From Stella humosa (GTDB taxonomy: Bacteria > Pseudomonadota > Alphaproteobacteria > ATCC43930 > Allostellaceae), in contig NZ_AP019700.1 of the NCBI RefSeq assembly GCF_006738645.1, positions 3,950,001-4,014,000 of the forward strand: a stretch of 64,000 nucleotides of DNA, given 5' to 3'. How positions within the stretch are numbered: the first letter of the stretch is position 1; each line of letters opens with the position of its first letter. Positions 17,183-25,725 of the stretch are shown in pieces. Under the pieces are notes generated by a model. That model ran no database searches. It worked only from the letters and a program-made list of their open reading frames with translations, and was not told where the DNA came from. The position numbers were made by a program, and so were the translations under genes.

Positions 17183-18877
17183 TCAGCCGAAGCGCAGCCA
17201 GCGGTCCTTCAGGAAGACGGCGATCTCGTCCAGCGTCGGCCATTGCCCGTGCTCGCGGATGTGGGCGACGAGGTAGTCGAGATAGGCCTCGCCCAGCGCC
17301 TTGGTAAGGGTGCCGGCGATGCCCGCCGTGATCACCCCGCCGGCCAGGGTGCCGACGCCGGGGATCACCTTCAGCAGCGAGGCGGCGAAGGCAGCCGCCG
17401 TCCGCGCGGTGAAGGCGGTGGCAAGCCCGCCCACCACCGATACGCCGATGGCCGCAATCCGCTCGCCCGATGCCTCGACGCCGACGACGCGCGAGATGCC
17501 GGCCACCATGCCGATCATGATCGGCGTCAGCGACAGCCAGCCGACAAAGGGGATGGGCGTGGCGGCCAGGGCCGCGGCCGAGGCCGTCGCCCCGTCGATG
17601 ACGCGGCGGGCTGCCCGCACCTTGGGCTCGATCGCGACCGACTGGGCGGCGGCAAAGGCGCTGCGATGGCCGTCGGGCAGCAGGGTCTCGCTCGCCTCCA
17701 CCAGCCGTTCCAGGCCGCGGGCGGCCTGGGTGGCACCGCCGCGGAAGCTCTTGGGCGCGGCCACCACCCGCACGATCTCGCGCACCGGCGGCACCGGCAG
17801 CGTGCGCGCCGCCTGCGCCTCCATGCCGCGATCCTCCCACCCCTTGGTCAGGACGCAGACGACCGGCACCCCATGCTCGGCCAGCATCGCCGCCAGGGCC
17901 ACGTCCGCCTCCTCCACGCGACCGGCTCCGTTGTCGATGCAGAGCCAGGCCAGGTGGAGCTGGCGGTCGGCAGCCACCTCCGCGCGGGCCGCCCCGACGG
18001 CGGCGGCGAGTGCGGCCCGGCTGCCGGCATAGTCGCCCGGCTGCAGGCCCCTTGTATCCAGCAGGCGGACGGGGAACCCCTCCTCCTCATGCCACGCGGC
18101 GTGGTCGGTGACCGGCCGGCCGACGCCGGTGCGGGCCAGGTCGCGGCCGAAGACGGCGTTGACCAGCGTGCTCTTGCCGACGCCGGACTTGCCGCAGACC
18201 AGGATGTTGCAGGGTGCCAGCCGGGCAAAAGCCAGCCGTTCGCTGCGGCCGGCCAGCCGGTCGATCAGGTCGTCCCAGCCGCGGAAGCGCCGGCCGCGGA
18301 ACCGCGCCTGCTCGGTCTCGACGGCGGCGCTGGCAGCCGCGGCCGCCGCCGTCTCGGCCGCCTCCATCGCCGCCGACCGGAAAGGTTGGAATCCCAGGCG
18401 CGCCCGGCTGGCCGCGCGCAGGCAGGCGACGCGGAAGACCGCCGTGGCTAGGTCGCCCAGGGCGACCACCTCCGCCGGCAGGGGCTCGGCCGCCGCCACC
18501 CCCTCGCCCAGCCCGAAACGGGCGAGGATCGCCTGCTCCAGCAACACCCGGTCCCCACCCGGAACCTTCAGGCGGCGGGCAGTGTCGGCCAAGGCTTCGG
18601 GATAGCCATACTCGCCCCCCAGCCCCACATGCCGTCCCAGCCCCTGGAGCGTGCGGGTCGCCAACTGGTCGATCGCCTCGGCCAGCACGTCGGGCCAGCG
18701 GCTCGGCCGCGCCGGACTGGCCGCCACCCGCGGGTTGTCGGCGAACGCCGCCGGCTCGACCCATTGGAGAAGCTGGGCCAGCGGCCGCAGGTCGGCATCG
18801 GCGCAGAAGGCGAAGAGCGCCGTCGTGTCGCCATCCCAGGTCGCACGATCGATATCGTCTGCCAGCGTCGCGTCCAT
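17183..18877 (-). CDS. GTPase with N-terminal YaaW-like and C-terminal DUF697-like domains
   Basis: 564 residues. Residues 60-125 (LATRTLQGLGRHV, YGYPEALADTARRLKV, LLEQAILARF) resemble the YaaW/UPF0174 domain. An Ala-rich helical linker (165-195) follows. The GTPase core has the P-loop GKSGVGKS (229-236), DTRG (274-277) and a TKGW G4 variant (344-347). Residues 415-540 are an Ala/Gly-rich hydrophobic region like DUF697 in YcjF and related GTPases (PFVGWLSLTPIMIGMVAGI). It probably acts at the inner membrane in stress or membrane remodelling. AGGATAAGG precedes the ATG. The fusion is unusual. Confidence 0.78.
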   Translation of the reverse strand: MDATLADDIDRATWDGDTTALFAFCADADLRPLAQLLQWVEPAAFADNPRVAASPARPSRWPDVLAEAIDQLATRTLQGLGRHVGLGGEYGYPEALADTARRLKVPGGDRVLLEQAILARFGLGEGVAAAEPLPAEVVALGDLATAVFRVACLRAASRARLGFQPFRSAAMEAAETAAAAAASAAVETEQARFRGRRFRGWDDLIDRLAGRSERLAFARLAPCNILVCGKSGVGKSTLVNAVFGRDLARTGVGRPVTDHAAWHEEEGFPVRLLDTRGLQPGDYAGSRAALAAAVGAARAEVAADRQLHLAWLCIDNGAGRVEEADVALAAMLAEHGVPVVCVLTKGWEDRGMEAQAARTLPVPPVREIVRVVAAPKSFRGGATQAARGLERLVEASETLLPDGHRSAFAAAQSVAIEPKVRAARRVIDGATASAAALAATPIPFVGWLSLTPIMIGMVAGISRVVGVEASGERIAAIGVSVVGGLATAFTARTAAAFAASLLKVIPGVGTLAGGVITAGIAGTLTKALGEAYLDYLVAHIREHGQWPTLDEIAVFLKDRWLRFG

Positions 18878-18882
18878 GGCCT

Positions 18883-18911
18883 TATCCTGTCGTCCAACCG
18901 GGACTATCCTG
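18883..18911. promoter_or_regulatory. Direct repeats in the 38-base divergent GTPase promoter region
   Basis: TATCCTG occurs at 18883-18889 and 18905-18911, 22 bases apart (about two helical turns), within the very short gap between the GTPase and membrane-protein genes. The first copy includes the complement of the GTPase ribosome site (AGGATA). The gap is too short for two separated promoters, so this may be a shared operator or overlapping divergent promoters. Confidence 0.3.
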
Positions 18912-18915
18912 CCAC

Positions 18916-19620
18916 ATGACCACCAGCATCGCCGCCCGTCTCCTGACCATGCTGCGCGGCTCGCTCGAAGAGCCGATCGCCGATATCGCCAACGCGCTGG
19001 TGTCGGAGCGGTTGCTGCGGTGGGCCGGACATGAGGCCCTGATCGCCATGTCGGCCGCCGCCGCCATCTACGCCATCCTGCTGGCGGTCCCCTACCTGCC
19101 GTCGGAGGAATGGGGGGTGCTGCCGGCCTGCACGATCATCCTGGCCTTCTTCGTCCATATCGGCTGGTCGCTGTGGCCCGTGGCGACCACCTTGCCGCTG
19201 TGGTGGCGGCTGCGCGTCGGGCCGCGCCAGGCGGTGCGGCTCGTCCTGTTCCGCACCATCGCGCGGCTGCTGCACGAGATGGAGGGCGGCATCCAGAGCT
19301 GGGCCGACACGCGCGGCTTCGTCACCCGCAACGCGCTGGCCGTCGCCCAGTGGACATCGGCCACCCCCAGCGACCGCATCGCCTGGCAACTGGCCGACGC
19401 GCTGGAGCCGCGCATCCTGCGCCACGCCGTCCGCGCCGCCATCCTGGCGCTGGGGCCGATCGTCTTGATGTTCTGGGTCTTCCGCTGGGTCGTGGTCTAT
19501 GGCGGGCTGCTCGACCGGGCCGCGCATCTGGGGCCGATCGACGCCGCCGTCTATCCCATCGCCGCCGTGATCGACCTCATCGCCGGCACCGACCTGCGCG
19601 CCATGCTGAAGGGCGGCTGA
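18916..19620 (+). CDS. Membrane protein divergent from the GTPase, unknown function
   Basis: 234 residues. An amphipathic N-terminus (1-40) is followed by hydrophobic segments at about 41-60 (LIAMSAAAAIYAILLAV), 67-95, 172-195 (AILALGPIVLMFWVFRWVVV) and 210-225. The central cytoplasmic part is basic. I recognise no family. The gene lies between two GTPase genes that both run the other way: 38 bases after one and 3 bases before the end of the other. This context suggests a membrane partner of those GTPases. No signal peptide or catalytic motif is visible. Confidence 0.65.
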   Translation: MTTSIAARLLTMLRGSLEEPIADIANALVSERLLRWAGHEALIAMSAAAAIYAILLAVPYLPSEEWGVLPACTIILAFFVHIGWSLWPVATTLPLWWRLRVGPRQAVRLVLFRTIARLLHEMEGGIQSWADTRGFVTRNALAVAQWTSATPSDRIAWQLADALEPRILRHAVRAAILALGPIVLMFWVFRWVVVYGGLLDRAAHLGPIDAAVYPIAAVIDLIAGTDLRAMLKGG

Positions 19621-19623
19621 CCG

Positions 19624-20346
19624 CTACCAGCCATAGGCCGGCCAATCGCGCTCCAGTCGGGCCCGCGCGGCCTCGTCGACCACGGCCAGCGTCGCCGACC
19701 GCAGACGATCCATGCCGTGTCGGGGAACCAGCTCGCCGCCGTCCTCGGCCAGGCGCGGCAGGACGCAGACCGCCACCAGCGCCGCCAGGTCCGGCATCGC
19801 CGTCCGCATTGCCGTTGCCATCGGACCGTCCTCGGCCCCCAGGTCGGCCTGGGTCAGCACACCGATGGCGGGAATGCCCTGCGATCGCAGCATGCGGGCC
19901 AGGGCGGCCTCCGTCCCGTCGCTGGCGGCCGGGTCCGCGCCGAAGACACGGGCGGCATCGTCGCGCACGCAGATCCAGGCCGCGTGGGGCCGCTCGGCCA
20001 ACGCCGTCGCCGCCAACCGGGCCGTCGCGTCGCCCACCTGCCGCGTCCCGCGCACCAGTTCCAGGCCGACCGTATCGGCCAGCGCCAGCGGCCCATCCCC
20101 TTCCCAGTGCCATTCCAGCCGGGCGGTACGGGGCGATCCGTCGCGCCCGGCCGGCGGCGGCCGGCGCAGGGCACCGCCGATCAGCACCGTCTTGCCGACC
20201 CCAGTTGGCCCGACCACCCAGATGCGCACCCGGTCCCGACATTCATCCGCCACCCGGGCCCCACGTCCATAAAAATAGCTATAGGCGCCGGTGCCCAACG
20301 CCACCAGAATGGCGCCCGCTCCCCAGGCGATCAGCGGCAGGGGCAT
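19624..20346 (-). CDS. Small membrane-anchored GTPase
   Basis: 240 residues. One N-terminal membrane helix (about 4-25, LIAWGAGAILVALGTGAYSYF) precedes a P-loop GTPase core: GPTGVGKT at 46-53, DTVG at 91-94 and TQAD at 165-168, the G4 position, which departs from the usual NKxD/TKxD. The remainder is Ala-rich helix. AGGAG lies 6 bases before the ATG. It probably works with the larger YaaW/DUF697 GTPase and the membrane protein beside it, resembling two-GTPase clusters near membranes. The specific role is unknown. Confidence 0.75.
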   Translation of the reverse strand: MPLPLIAWGAGAILVALGTGAYSYFYGRGARVADECRDRVRIWVVGPTGVGKTVLIGGALRRPPPAGRDGSPRTARLEWHWEGDGPLALADTVGLELVRGTRQVGDATARLAATALAERPHAAWICVRDDAARVFGADPAASDGTEAALARMLRSQGIPAIGVLTQADLGAEDGPMATAMRTAMPDLAALVAVCVLPRLAEDGGELVPRHGMDRLRSATLAVVDEAARARLERDWPAYGW

Positions 20347-20383
20347 GGAGTTCTCCTCTCGACCAGCCTGCGATCGGTAGCCA

Positions 20384-21424
20384 TTGCCTCTCGACCCCTC
20401 CCCGCCATTTATCGACCTTTTGCGCGCCCGCGGGCTGGTCGGCACCGACGGCGATCCGGCCATCCAACTCCTGCAATCGCGCGGCGACAAGACCATCCAC
20501 CTGGTGGAAGGCACCGGCCGTGCCCTCGTCGTCAAGCAGACCTTTCCCGGCTGGTCGCAGGTCGAGGCGCGCATCCAGGCCCGCATGGCGGTGCTGGCAC
20601 CCCGCAGCGTGCCGGCCGTGCTGGCCGAACTGCCCGAGATCCACGGCTTCGCCATGGCCTATGTCGACCCGCTTCAGGCCAGCCCCTGGGGCCAGGCGAT
20701 GGACCTGGGCGAGCCGGAAGATGCCCAGGCCGCCAGGATCGGTGACTGGCTCGGCCGCCTGCACTTGGCCACGGCCGGCGACCCGACCCTGCAGCGGGCA
20801 GCCGCGCCCAACCGGAAACGCGCCAAAGAAGACGCCTCCCGGCTCAGCCTCTGCTGCCGCCAGCATCCCGGGCTGCGGCCGATCTGGCAGCGCACGATGG
20901 CGGAAACCTTCACCCGCCACGTGGCGCTGGCGCATGGCGATATCAACCCGACGAACATCCTGGTCGGCGACCAGCCGCCGGTCCTGATCGATTTCGAGCT
21001 CGCCTGGTATGGCGATCCGGCATTCGACTGCGGCCTCATGATCCGGTCGCTGCTCGAACGCGCGATGCCGCCGCGCCGGGCCGCGATCCGCGCCCGCCTG
21101 CCGCGCACCGTGCGGGCGTTCGCCACCGCCTGGCTACGGCATGTCGGCTGGGAGCCCCGGTTGGAGGCTGAAGACCGGGCCCTGCGTATCGCCCTGGTGG
21201 CCACGATCGGGGGATACCAGGAGGCGCTTGCCCGGGTCCGCCGGCGCCCGTCGCAGCGGGCCGTCCAGGACGTGGCGGCGCTGACCGACCTGCTGCTGTC
21301 CCCGCCCCTGACGCTCGACCGCATGACGGACGTCCTGGCTGCCTTGGCTATCGCGCCGCCGGCCGATGCCGACCGGTCAGTGCAGCCGGTCCTGCAGCCT
21401 GTACCAGGCACCCACGAAGGGTAG
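20384..21424 (+). CDS. Aminoglycoside-phosphotransferase-like (APH) kinase family protein
   Basis: 346 residues. The kinase lobe carries LVVKQTFPG (ATP Lys51), the Brenner-type motif LAHGDINPTNILV (184-186 HGD, Asn191) and LIDFELAWYGDPAFD (Asp203). It belongs to the broad APH/choline-kinase superfamily, and the substrate (antibiotic, sugar or small alcohol) is not predictable. The only upstream start in frame is TTG at 20384 after an in-frame TAG. Its last 48 bases overlap the convergent amine oxidase gene. It is divergent from the small GTPase gene, 37 bases apart. Confidence 0.82.
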   Translation: MPLDPSPPFIDLLRARGLVGTDGDPAIQLLQSRGDKTIHLVEGTGRALVVKQTFPGWSQVEARIQARMAVLAPRSVPAVLAELPEIHGFAMAYVDPLQASPWGQAMDLGEPEDAQAARIGDWLGRLHLATAGDPTLQRAAAPNRKRAKEDASRLSLCCRQHPGLRPIWQRTMAETFTRHVALAHGDINPTNILVGDQPPVLIDFELAWYGDPAFDCGLMIRSLLERAMPPRRAAIRARLPRTVRAFATAWLRHVGWEPRLEAEDRALRIALVATIGGYQEALARVRRRPSQRAVQDVAALTDLLLSPPLTLDRMTDVLAALAIAPPADADRSVQPVLQPVPGTHEG

Positions 21425-22654
21425 GAACCAGGGCGGGCCGAAATGGCCGCGGATGGCGGGCCAGGCGAAGGCGCGCCAGGGGTTGGCAGCGGGGTTTCCA
21501 CCCATCACCTCGGCCATGACCTGGCCCATATGGACCGACATCTGCACCCCGTGGCCGCTGTAGCCCATGGAGTAGAACAGGCCATCATGCTCGCCGGCGC
21601 GCGGAAAGCGGTCGGCCGTCATGTCGACCAGGCCGCCCCAGCAATAGTCGATGCGCGTGCCTGCGAGCTGGGGAAAGATGTCCAGCATCGCCCGCTCCAG
21701 CACCTGGCCGCTCCTGGCATCGGATGTCGGGCTCGACATCGCGAAGCGCGCGCGGCCGCCGAAGATCAGCCGCTCGTCGGGCGAGACGCGGAAATAGTTG
21801 CCGATGATCCGGGTGGTGGTCGCCGTCCGCCGGGTCGGCATGATGGCGTCGATGCGCGCGCAGCCCAGCGGCTCCGTCGCGATCAGGAAGCTGCCGACGG
21901 GGATGATGCGCCGGCGGAAATGGAACAGCGGCCCCCGGATCGACGTGCCGGTGGCGAGTAGCACCTGCCCCGCCTCGACACTGCCGATGGCCGTGCGCAG
22001 CCGCCGGCCACCGCCCGGCAGGCGGTCGATGGCGGTGACGAGCGCATTCTCGTGGATGCGCGCGCCGTTGCGCGCCGCCACCTCGGCCAGGCCGACCCCG
22101 AAGCGGCCGACATGCAGCAGCGCGCTCCGGGGGTGGATGATCGCGCCGTGGAAGGCATCCGACCCGATCTCGGCCGCCAGTTCGCCCGGCCCCAGCAGGC
22201 GGGCTTCGGGATCGGCCTCGCGCACCAGGGCGGCGTGGCTGCGCTCCAGCTTGGCGAAATGGCCGGGCTTGGCCGCCAGCTTGATCTTGCCGGCGCGTCG
22301 AAAGTCGCAGGCGATGCCCTCGGCCGCGACCAGCGCCTCGACCGTGTCGACGGCGGCGTCGTAGGCGCGATAGAGGGCCAGCGCCCGCTCCGCCCCCAGG
22401 CTGGCGACGGTGCCCCCGAAATCATGGGCCAGGCCGTTGTTGCAATGGCCGCCATTGCGGCCGGACGCCTCCCCCACGACGCGACCGCCCTCCAGCACCA
22501 CCACGCTGGCACCCTTGCGGGCCAGCGCCAAGGCCGCCGACAGACCGGTGAAGCCGCCCCCCACGACCGCCACGTCGACCCGGCCCTCGACCGGGCCGGG
22601 TGCGGCCGCCCCGAAGGGTGGTGCCGTGTCGAGCCAGTAGGATTCCAGCTTCAT
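21377..22654 (-). CDS. FAD-dependent amine oxidoreductase (PuuB/DadA-like)
   Basis: 425 residues. The dinucleotide-binding VAVVGGGFTGLSAALALA is at about 29-45, the family's SGRNGGHCNNGL at about 64-75, and the C-terminal FYSMGYSGHGVQMSV near 385. This layout matches gamma-glutamylputrescine oxidase-like and D-amino acid dehydrogenase-like enzymes, which oxidise an amine to an imine in the cytoplasm. The starting MKLESYWLDTAPP is typical. The HAD-dehalogenase gene lies 8 bases upstream, so they may share a transcript. Confidence 0.88.
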   Translation of the reverse strand: MKLESYWLDTAPPFGAAAPGPVEGRVDVAVVGGGFTGLSAALALARKGASVVVLEGGRVVGEASGRNGGHCNNGLAHDFGGTVASLGAERALALYRAYDAAVDTVEALVAAEGIACDFRRAGKIKLAAKPGHFAKLERSHAALVREADPEARLLGPGELAAEIGSDAFHGAIIHPRSALLHVGRFGVGLAEVAARNGARIHENALVTAIDRLPGGGRRLRTAIGSVEAGQVLLATGTSIRGPLFHFRRRIIPVGSFLIATEPLGCARIDAIMPTRRTATTTRIIGNYFRVSPDERLIFGGRARFAMSSPTSDARSGQVLERAMLDIFPQLAGTRIDYCWGGLVDMTADRFPRAGEHDGLFYSMGYSGHGVQMSVHMGQVMAEVMGGNPAANPWRAFAWPAIRGHFGPPWFLPFVGAWYRLQDRLH

Positions 22655-22662
22655 GGCTGGCG

Positions 22663-23331
22663 CTAGACGCCCAGCAGCTTCGCCAGGCCGCCGATGTCCC
22701 GCACCTCGTGATAGCCATATTCCGGGCAGGACGGGTCGTGGCCGCGGTTGACGAAGACCTTGTCGGTGATCCGCAGGTCATGCGCCGACATCAGGTCGTA
22801 GCGCAGGCTGGACGAGACGTGGAGGATGTCGCCCGGCCCGCAGCCGAGCTGGTCCAACATGTATTCGAAGGCCTGGAGGCGGGGCTTGTAGGCATTGGCC
22901 TGCTGGGCGGTGTATACGCGGTGGAAGGGCGCCCCCAGCTTGTCGACGTTCGACTGGATCTGGTCGTTCGACGCGTTCGACAGGATGACCAGCGGGTAGT
23001 GCTTGGCGACCCGCGCCAGGGGCTCGGCCACGTCGGCATGCGGCCCCCAGGTCGGCACCGCCTCGTAGATCGCCTTGCCGTCCGCCGGGCGGAACGGGAT
23101 GCGCCACAGCTTGCAGGTGCGCTCCACCGCGTTCATCAGCACGTCGGCATAGGGCTTCCAGTCGCCCAGCACCTCGTCGAAGCGATAGGCGGCGAAGTCG
23201 CGGATGAAGCGGTCCATGCCATCGGCCGGGACGCGGTCGCCGAACAGTTCGCGCGACATCTCGGGCATGCGGAAGCGGGTCAGCGTGCCGTAGCAGTCAA
23301 AGGTGATGTACTTGGGCCGGAGCTGAGTCAT
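22663..23331 (-). CDS. Haloacid dehalogenase, type II (HAD superfamily)
   Basis: 222 residues. The nucleophile motif FDCYGTL has Asp12; VILSNASN is motif II; YKPRLQAFEYML carries the motif III Lys; HVSSSLRYDLMSAHDL is the last motif region, with an extra SS. The helical cap lies between residues 20 and 95. These features fit L-2-haloacid dehalogenase-type enzymes. In this setting, upstream of an amine oxidase, it may instead be a phosphatase. It is divergent from the GNAT gene at 23430. Confidence 0.82.
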   Translation of the reverse strand: MTQLRPKYITFDCYGTLTRFRMPEMSRELFGDRVPADGMDRFIRDFAAYRFDEVLGDWKPYADVLMNAVERTCKLWRIPFRPADGKAIYEAVPTWGPHADVAEPLARVAKHYPLVILSNASNDQIQSNVDKLGAPFHRVYTAQQANAYKPRLQAFEYMLDQLGCGPGDILHVSSSLRYDLMSAHDLRITDKVFVNRGHDPSCPEYGYHEVRDIGGLAKLLGV

Positions 23332-23429
23332 GGCGGTCGTTCCGTGCGGCGGCTGGATCCCATGATGGAAGCGGCATATCGGCCCGGTGTACAAGCCCCC
23401 TCATCTGCGACGAACGACGGGCGGCACCG

Positions 23430-24278
23430 ATGACCCTTTCCCCATCCCCTCTCCGCGCGCTGGTCGTGGACGACCTGGAAGCCGCCCACGACCTGTCCCG
23501 CGCGGTCGGCTGGGCGCATCGGCTGGACGACTGGCGCTTCGTCCATGGACTGGGCCACGGCTTTGCGGCCGACGATGCGGGGCGACTGGTCGGTACGGGC
23601 ATGTACTGGCCGTTCGGCCAGGGCTTCGCCACGCTGGGCCTCGTGATCGTCGACCCCGCGCGCCAGGGGGCCGGCATCGGCCGGCGCCTGATGACGGGGC
23701 TGCTGGAGGCGATCGGCCCGCGCACCACCCTGCTGATCGCGACCGACGCCGGTGCACCGCTCTACGAGAAACTGGGCTTCGCCACCATCGGCGGCATCGT
23801 GCAGCACCAGGGCCAGGACTGCCGCGTGCCCGACCAGGCCATGCCCGCCGGCTGGCGCATACGCCCGGCCGCCATGGCGGACCTGGCGGCGCTGGCGGCG
23901 CTGGATACCCAGGCGACCGGGCTGGCCCGGCCCCATGTCCTGCAGGCGCTGCTGACGGTGGCCGAGGGCGCGGTGCTGGAGCGGGACGGGCAGCCGGTCG
24001 GCTTCGCCGTTTGCCGCCTGTTCGGGCGCGGCCGCGTCGTCGGCCCGATCGTGGCCCCGGACGAGGCCGGCGCCCGCGCGCTCATCGCCCACTGGATCGC
24101 GGCCTGTCCGGGCCAGTTCATGCGCGTCGACATCCCCGATACGGTCGGCCTCGGCCCCTGGCTGGAGGCCCACGGCCTGGCCCGCATCGCCCCCGGCATC
24201 GCCATGGCCCGCGGCCCCGCCCCCGTGCAGACCGGCGACGCGCGGCTGTTCGGACTGATCAATCAGGCGCTAGGCTGA
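23430..24278 (+). CDS. GNAT N-acetyltransferase with C-terminal acetyltransferase-like domain
   Basis: 282 residues with two GNAT-like halves. The first carries the acetyl-CoA loop VDPARQGAGIGRRLM (about 74-88) and LYEKLGFATIG. The second (about 140-282, WRIRPAAMADLAALAALD) matches the Acetyltransf_18 type found in YitI-like proteins. The target is unknown. It begins 98 bases from the divergent dehalogenase and ends 41 bases before the amidase. Confidence 0.82.
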   Translation: MTLSPSPLRALVVDDLEAAHDLSRAVGWAHRLDDWRFVHGLGHGFAADDAGRLVGTGMYWPFGQGFATLGLVIVDPARQGAGIGRRLMTGLLEAIGPRTTLLIATDAGAPLYEKLGFATIGGIVQHQGQDCRVPDQAMPAGWRIRPAAMADLAALAALDTQATGLARPHVLQALLTVAEGAVLERDGQPVGFAVCRLFGRGRVVGPIVAPDEAGARALIAHWIAACPGQFMRVDIPDTVGLGPWLEAHGLARIAPGIAMARGPAPVQTGDARLFGLINQALG

Positions 24279-24319
24279 CGGCCTCCGCCCGCTTCCCCGA
24301 TTCCCGCCGAGGAGCCCCC

Positions 24320-25714
24320 ATGTCCGGCAGCTACGATCCGCGCACCTTCCAGGCGCCGACCTTTCACGACGCCACGCCCGCCTTCGCCGCCGGCAGCGAC
24401 ACCCCGCGCGCCTATCTGGAGCGCTGCCTGGCGGTGATCGCCCAGCGCGAGCCGGTGGTGCAGGCCTTCACCATCGTGAACCAGGACGGCGCCCGGGCGG
24501 CTGCCGACGAAAGCACCCGGCGCTGGGCCGCGGGCCGGCCGCTGTCGCCCATCGACGGCATGCCGATCGGCATCAAGGACCTGCTGGAAACCAAGGATAT
24601 GCCGACCGAGATGGGCTGCGAGGCCTATCGCGGCAACTTCCCCAGGCGCGACAATGCCGCCGTCTCGGCCCTGCGCCGGGCGGGTGCCGTCGTCATGGGC
24701 AAGACGGTGACGGCCGAGCTGGGCGGCGCCCATCCCGGCGCCACCACCAACCCGTTCGACCCGGCGCGCACGCCGGGCGGCTCGTCGTCGGGCTCGGCCG
24801 CGGCGGTTGGGGCCGGCATGGTGCCGGCCACCGTCGGCTCGCAGGTCGGCGGCTCGATCATCCGGCCGGCCGCCTTCTGCGGCAACTATGCCCTGAAGCC
24901 GACCCAGGGCGGCATCAACCGCGGCGAGCGCCAGACCACCAGCATGAGCACGCACGGCATCCATGCCGGCTCGATCGAGGATGTCTGGGTGACCTCCATG
25001 GAGATCGTGCGCCATGCCGGCGGCGACCCGGGCCGGCGCGGCCTGATGGGGCCTTACACGACGCCCGGTGCCGTGAAGCCCGGCCGCCTGATCGTGCTGG
25101 AGACCGAGGGCTGGCCCGACGTCGACGACCCCACCCGCGGCGCCTTCGCCGCCGTGCTGGAGGGGCTGGAGAAGGCCGGCGTCACCCTGCTGCGGCGCGG
25201 CGATCATGCCTGGATCGAGGCGCTGGAGCGGGCCGTCGCCAACGGCCGCAGCCTGTGCGGCGGCATCACCGCCTGGGAGAACCACTGGGGCCACCGCAAC
25301 CTGGTCGACGTGGCCGGCGACAAGGTGAGCGCACGCGCGCGGGCCACGCTGGAAAAGGCCGAGGCGATGACGCTCGACGACTATCGCACCCTGCTGGCCG
25401 ATCGCGACGCCGCCCAGCAGCGCCACGCCACCCTGGCGCCGCTGGCAGACGCCTGCATCATGCTGTCCTGCCCCGGGCCTGCCCCCCTGTGGCCGGGCGA
25501 CCGGCCGGGCCAGCCGCTGGCGCCGCGGCCGACCGGCGACTTCGTCTTCAACGCCCCCAGCTCGATGCTGTTCGCGCCGGCCTTCACCATGCCGTTGATG
25601 GGTGTGGGCGGCATGCCGGTCGGCGTGCAGCTTATGGGCCAGCAGCACGAGGATGCCCGCATCACCGCCATGGCCCGTTGGGTCATGGGGGCGGTGGCGC
25701 CAGTCGTGGCCTGA
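24320..25714 (+). CDS. Amidase (amidase-signature family)
   Basis: 464 residues. The Lys-Ser-Ser catalytic triad can be placed: Lys86 in IGIKDLLE, Ser155 in TPGGSSSGSAAAV, and Ser179 in VGSQVGGSIIRPAAF. The GSQVGGSI variant replaces the common GTDTGGSI. An ordered ribosome site (GCCGAGGAG) precedes the ATG. In this context, ahead of a nitrile hydratase, it should hydrolyse the amide formed from a nitrile to the acid plus ammonia, the classical two-step nitrile pathway. Confidence 0.9.
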   Translation: MSGSYDPRTFQAPTFHDATPAFAAGSDTPRAYLERCLAVIAQREPVVQAFTIVNQDGARAAADESTRRWAAGRPLSPIDGMPIGIKDLLETKDMPTEMGCEAYRGNFPRRDNAAVSALRRAGAVVMGKTVTAELGGAHPGATTNPFDPARTPGGSSSGSAAAVGAGMVPATVGSQVGGSIIRPAAFCGNYALKPTQGGINRGERQTTSMSTHGIHAGSIEDVWVTSMEIVRHAGGDPGRRGLMGPYTTPGAVKPGRLIVLETEGWPDVDDPTRGAFAAVLEGLEKAGVTLLRRGDHAWIEALERAVANGRSLCGGITAWENHWGHRNLVDVAGDKVSARARATLEKAEAMTLDDYRTLLADRDAAQQRHATLAPLADACIMLSCPGPAPLWPGDRPGQPLAPRPTGDFVFNAPSSMLFAPAFTMPLMGVGGMPVGVQLMGQQHEDARITAMARWVMGAVAPVVA

Positions 25715-25725
25715 GGGGCGCCGCC

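Noticed and set aside
24300-25000. Long minus frames opposite the amidase and GNAT genes
   Set aside because: They show compositional bias but no motif; the plus-strand genes have catalytic residues in order.
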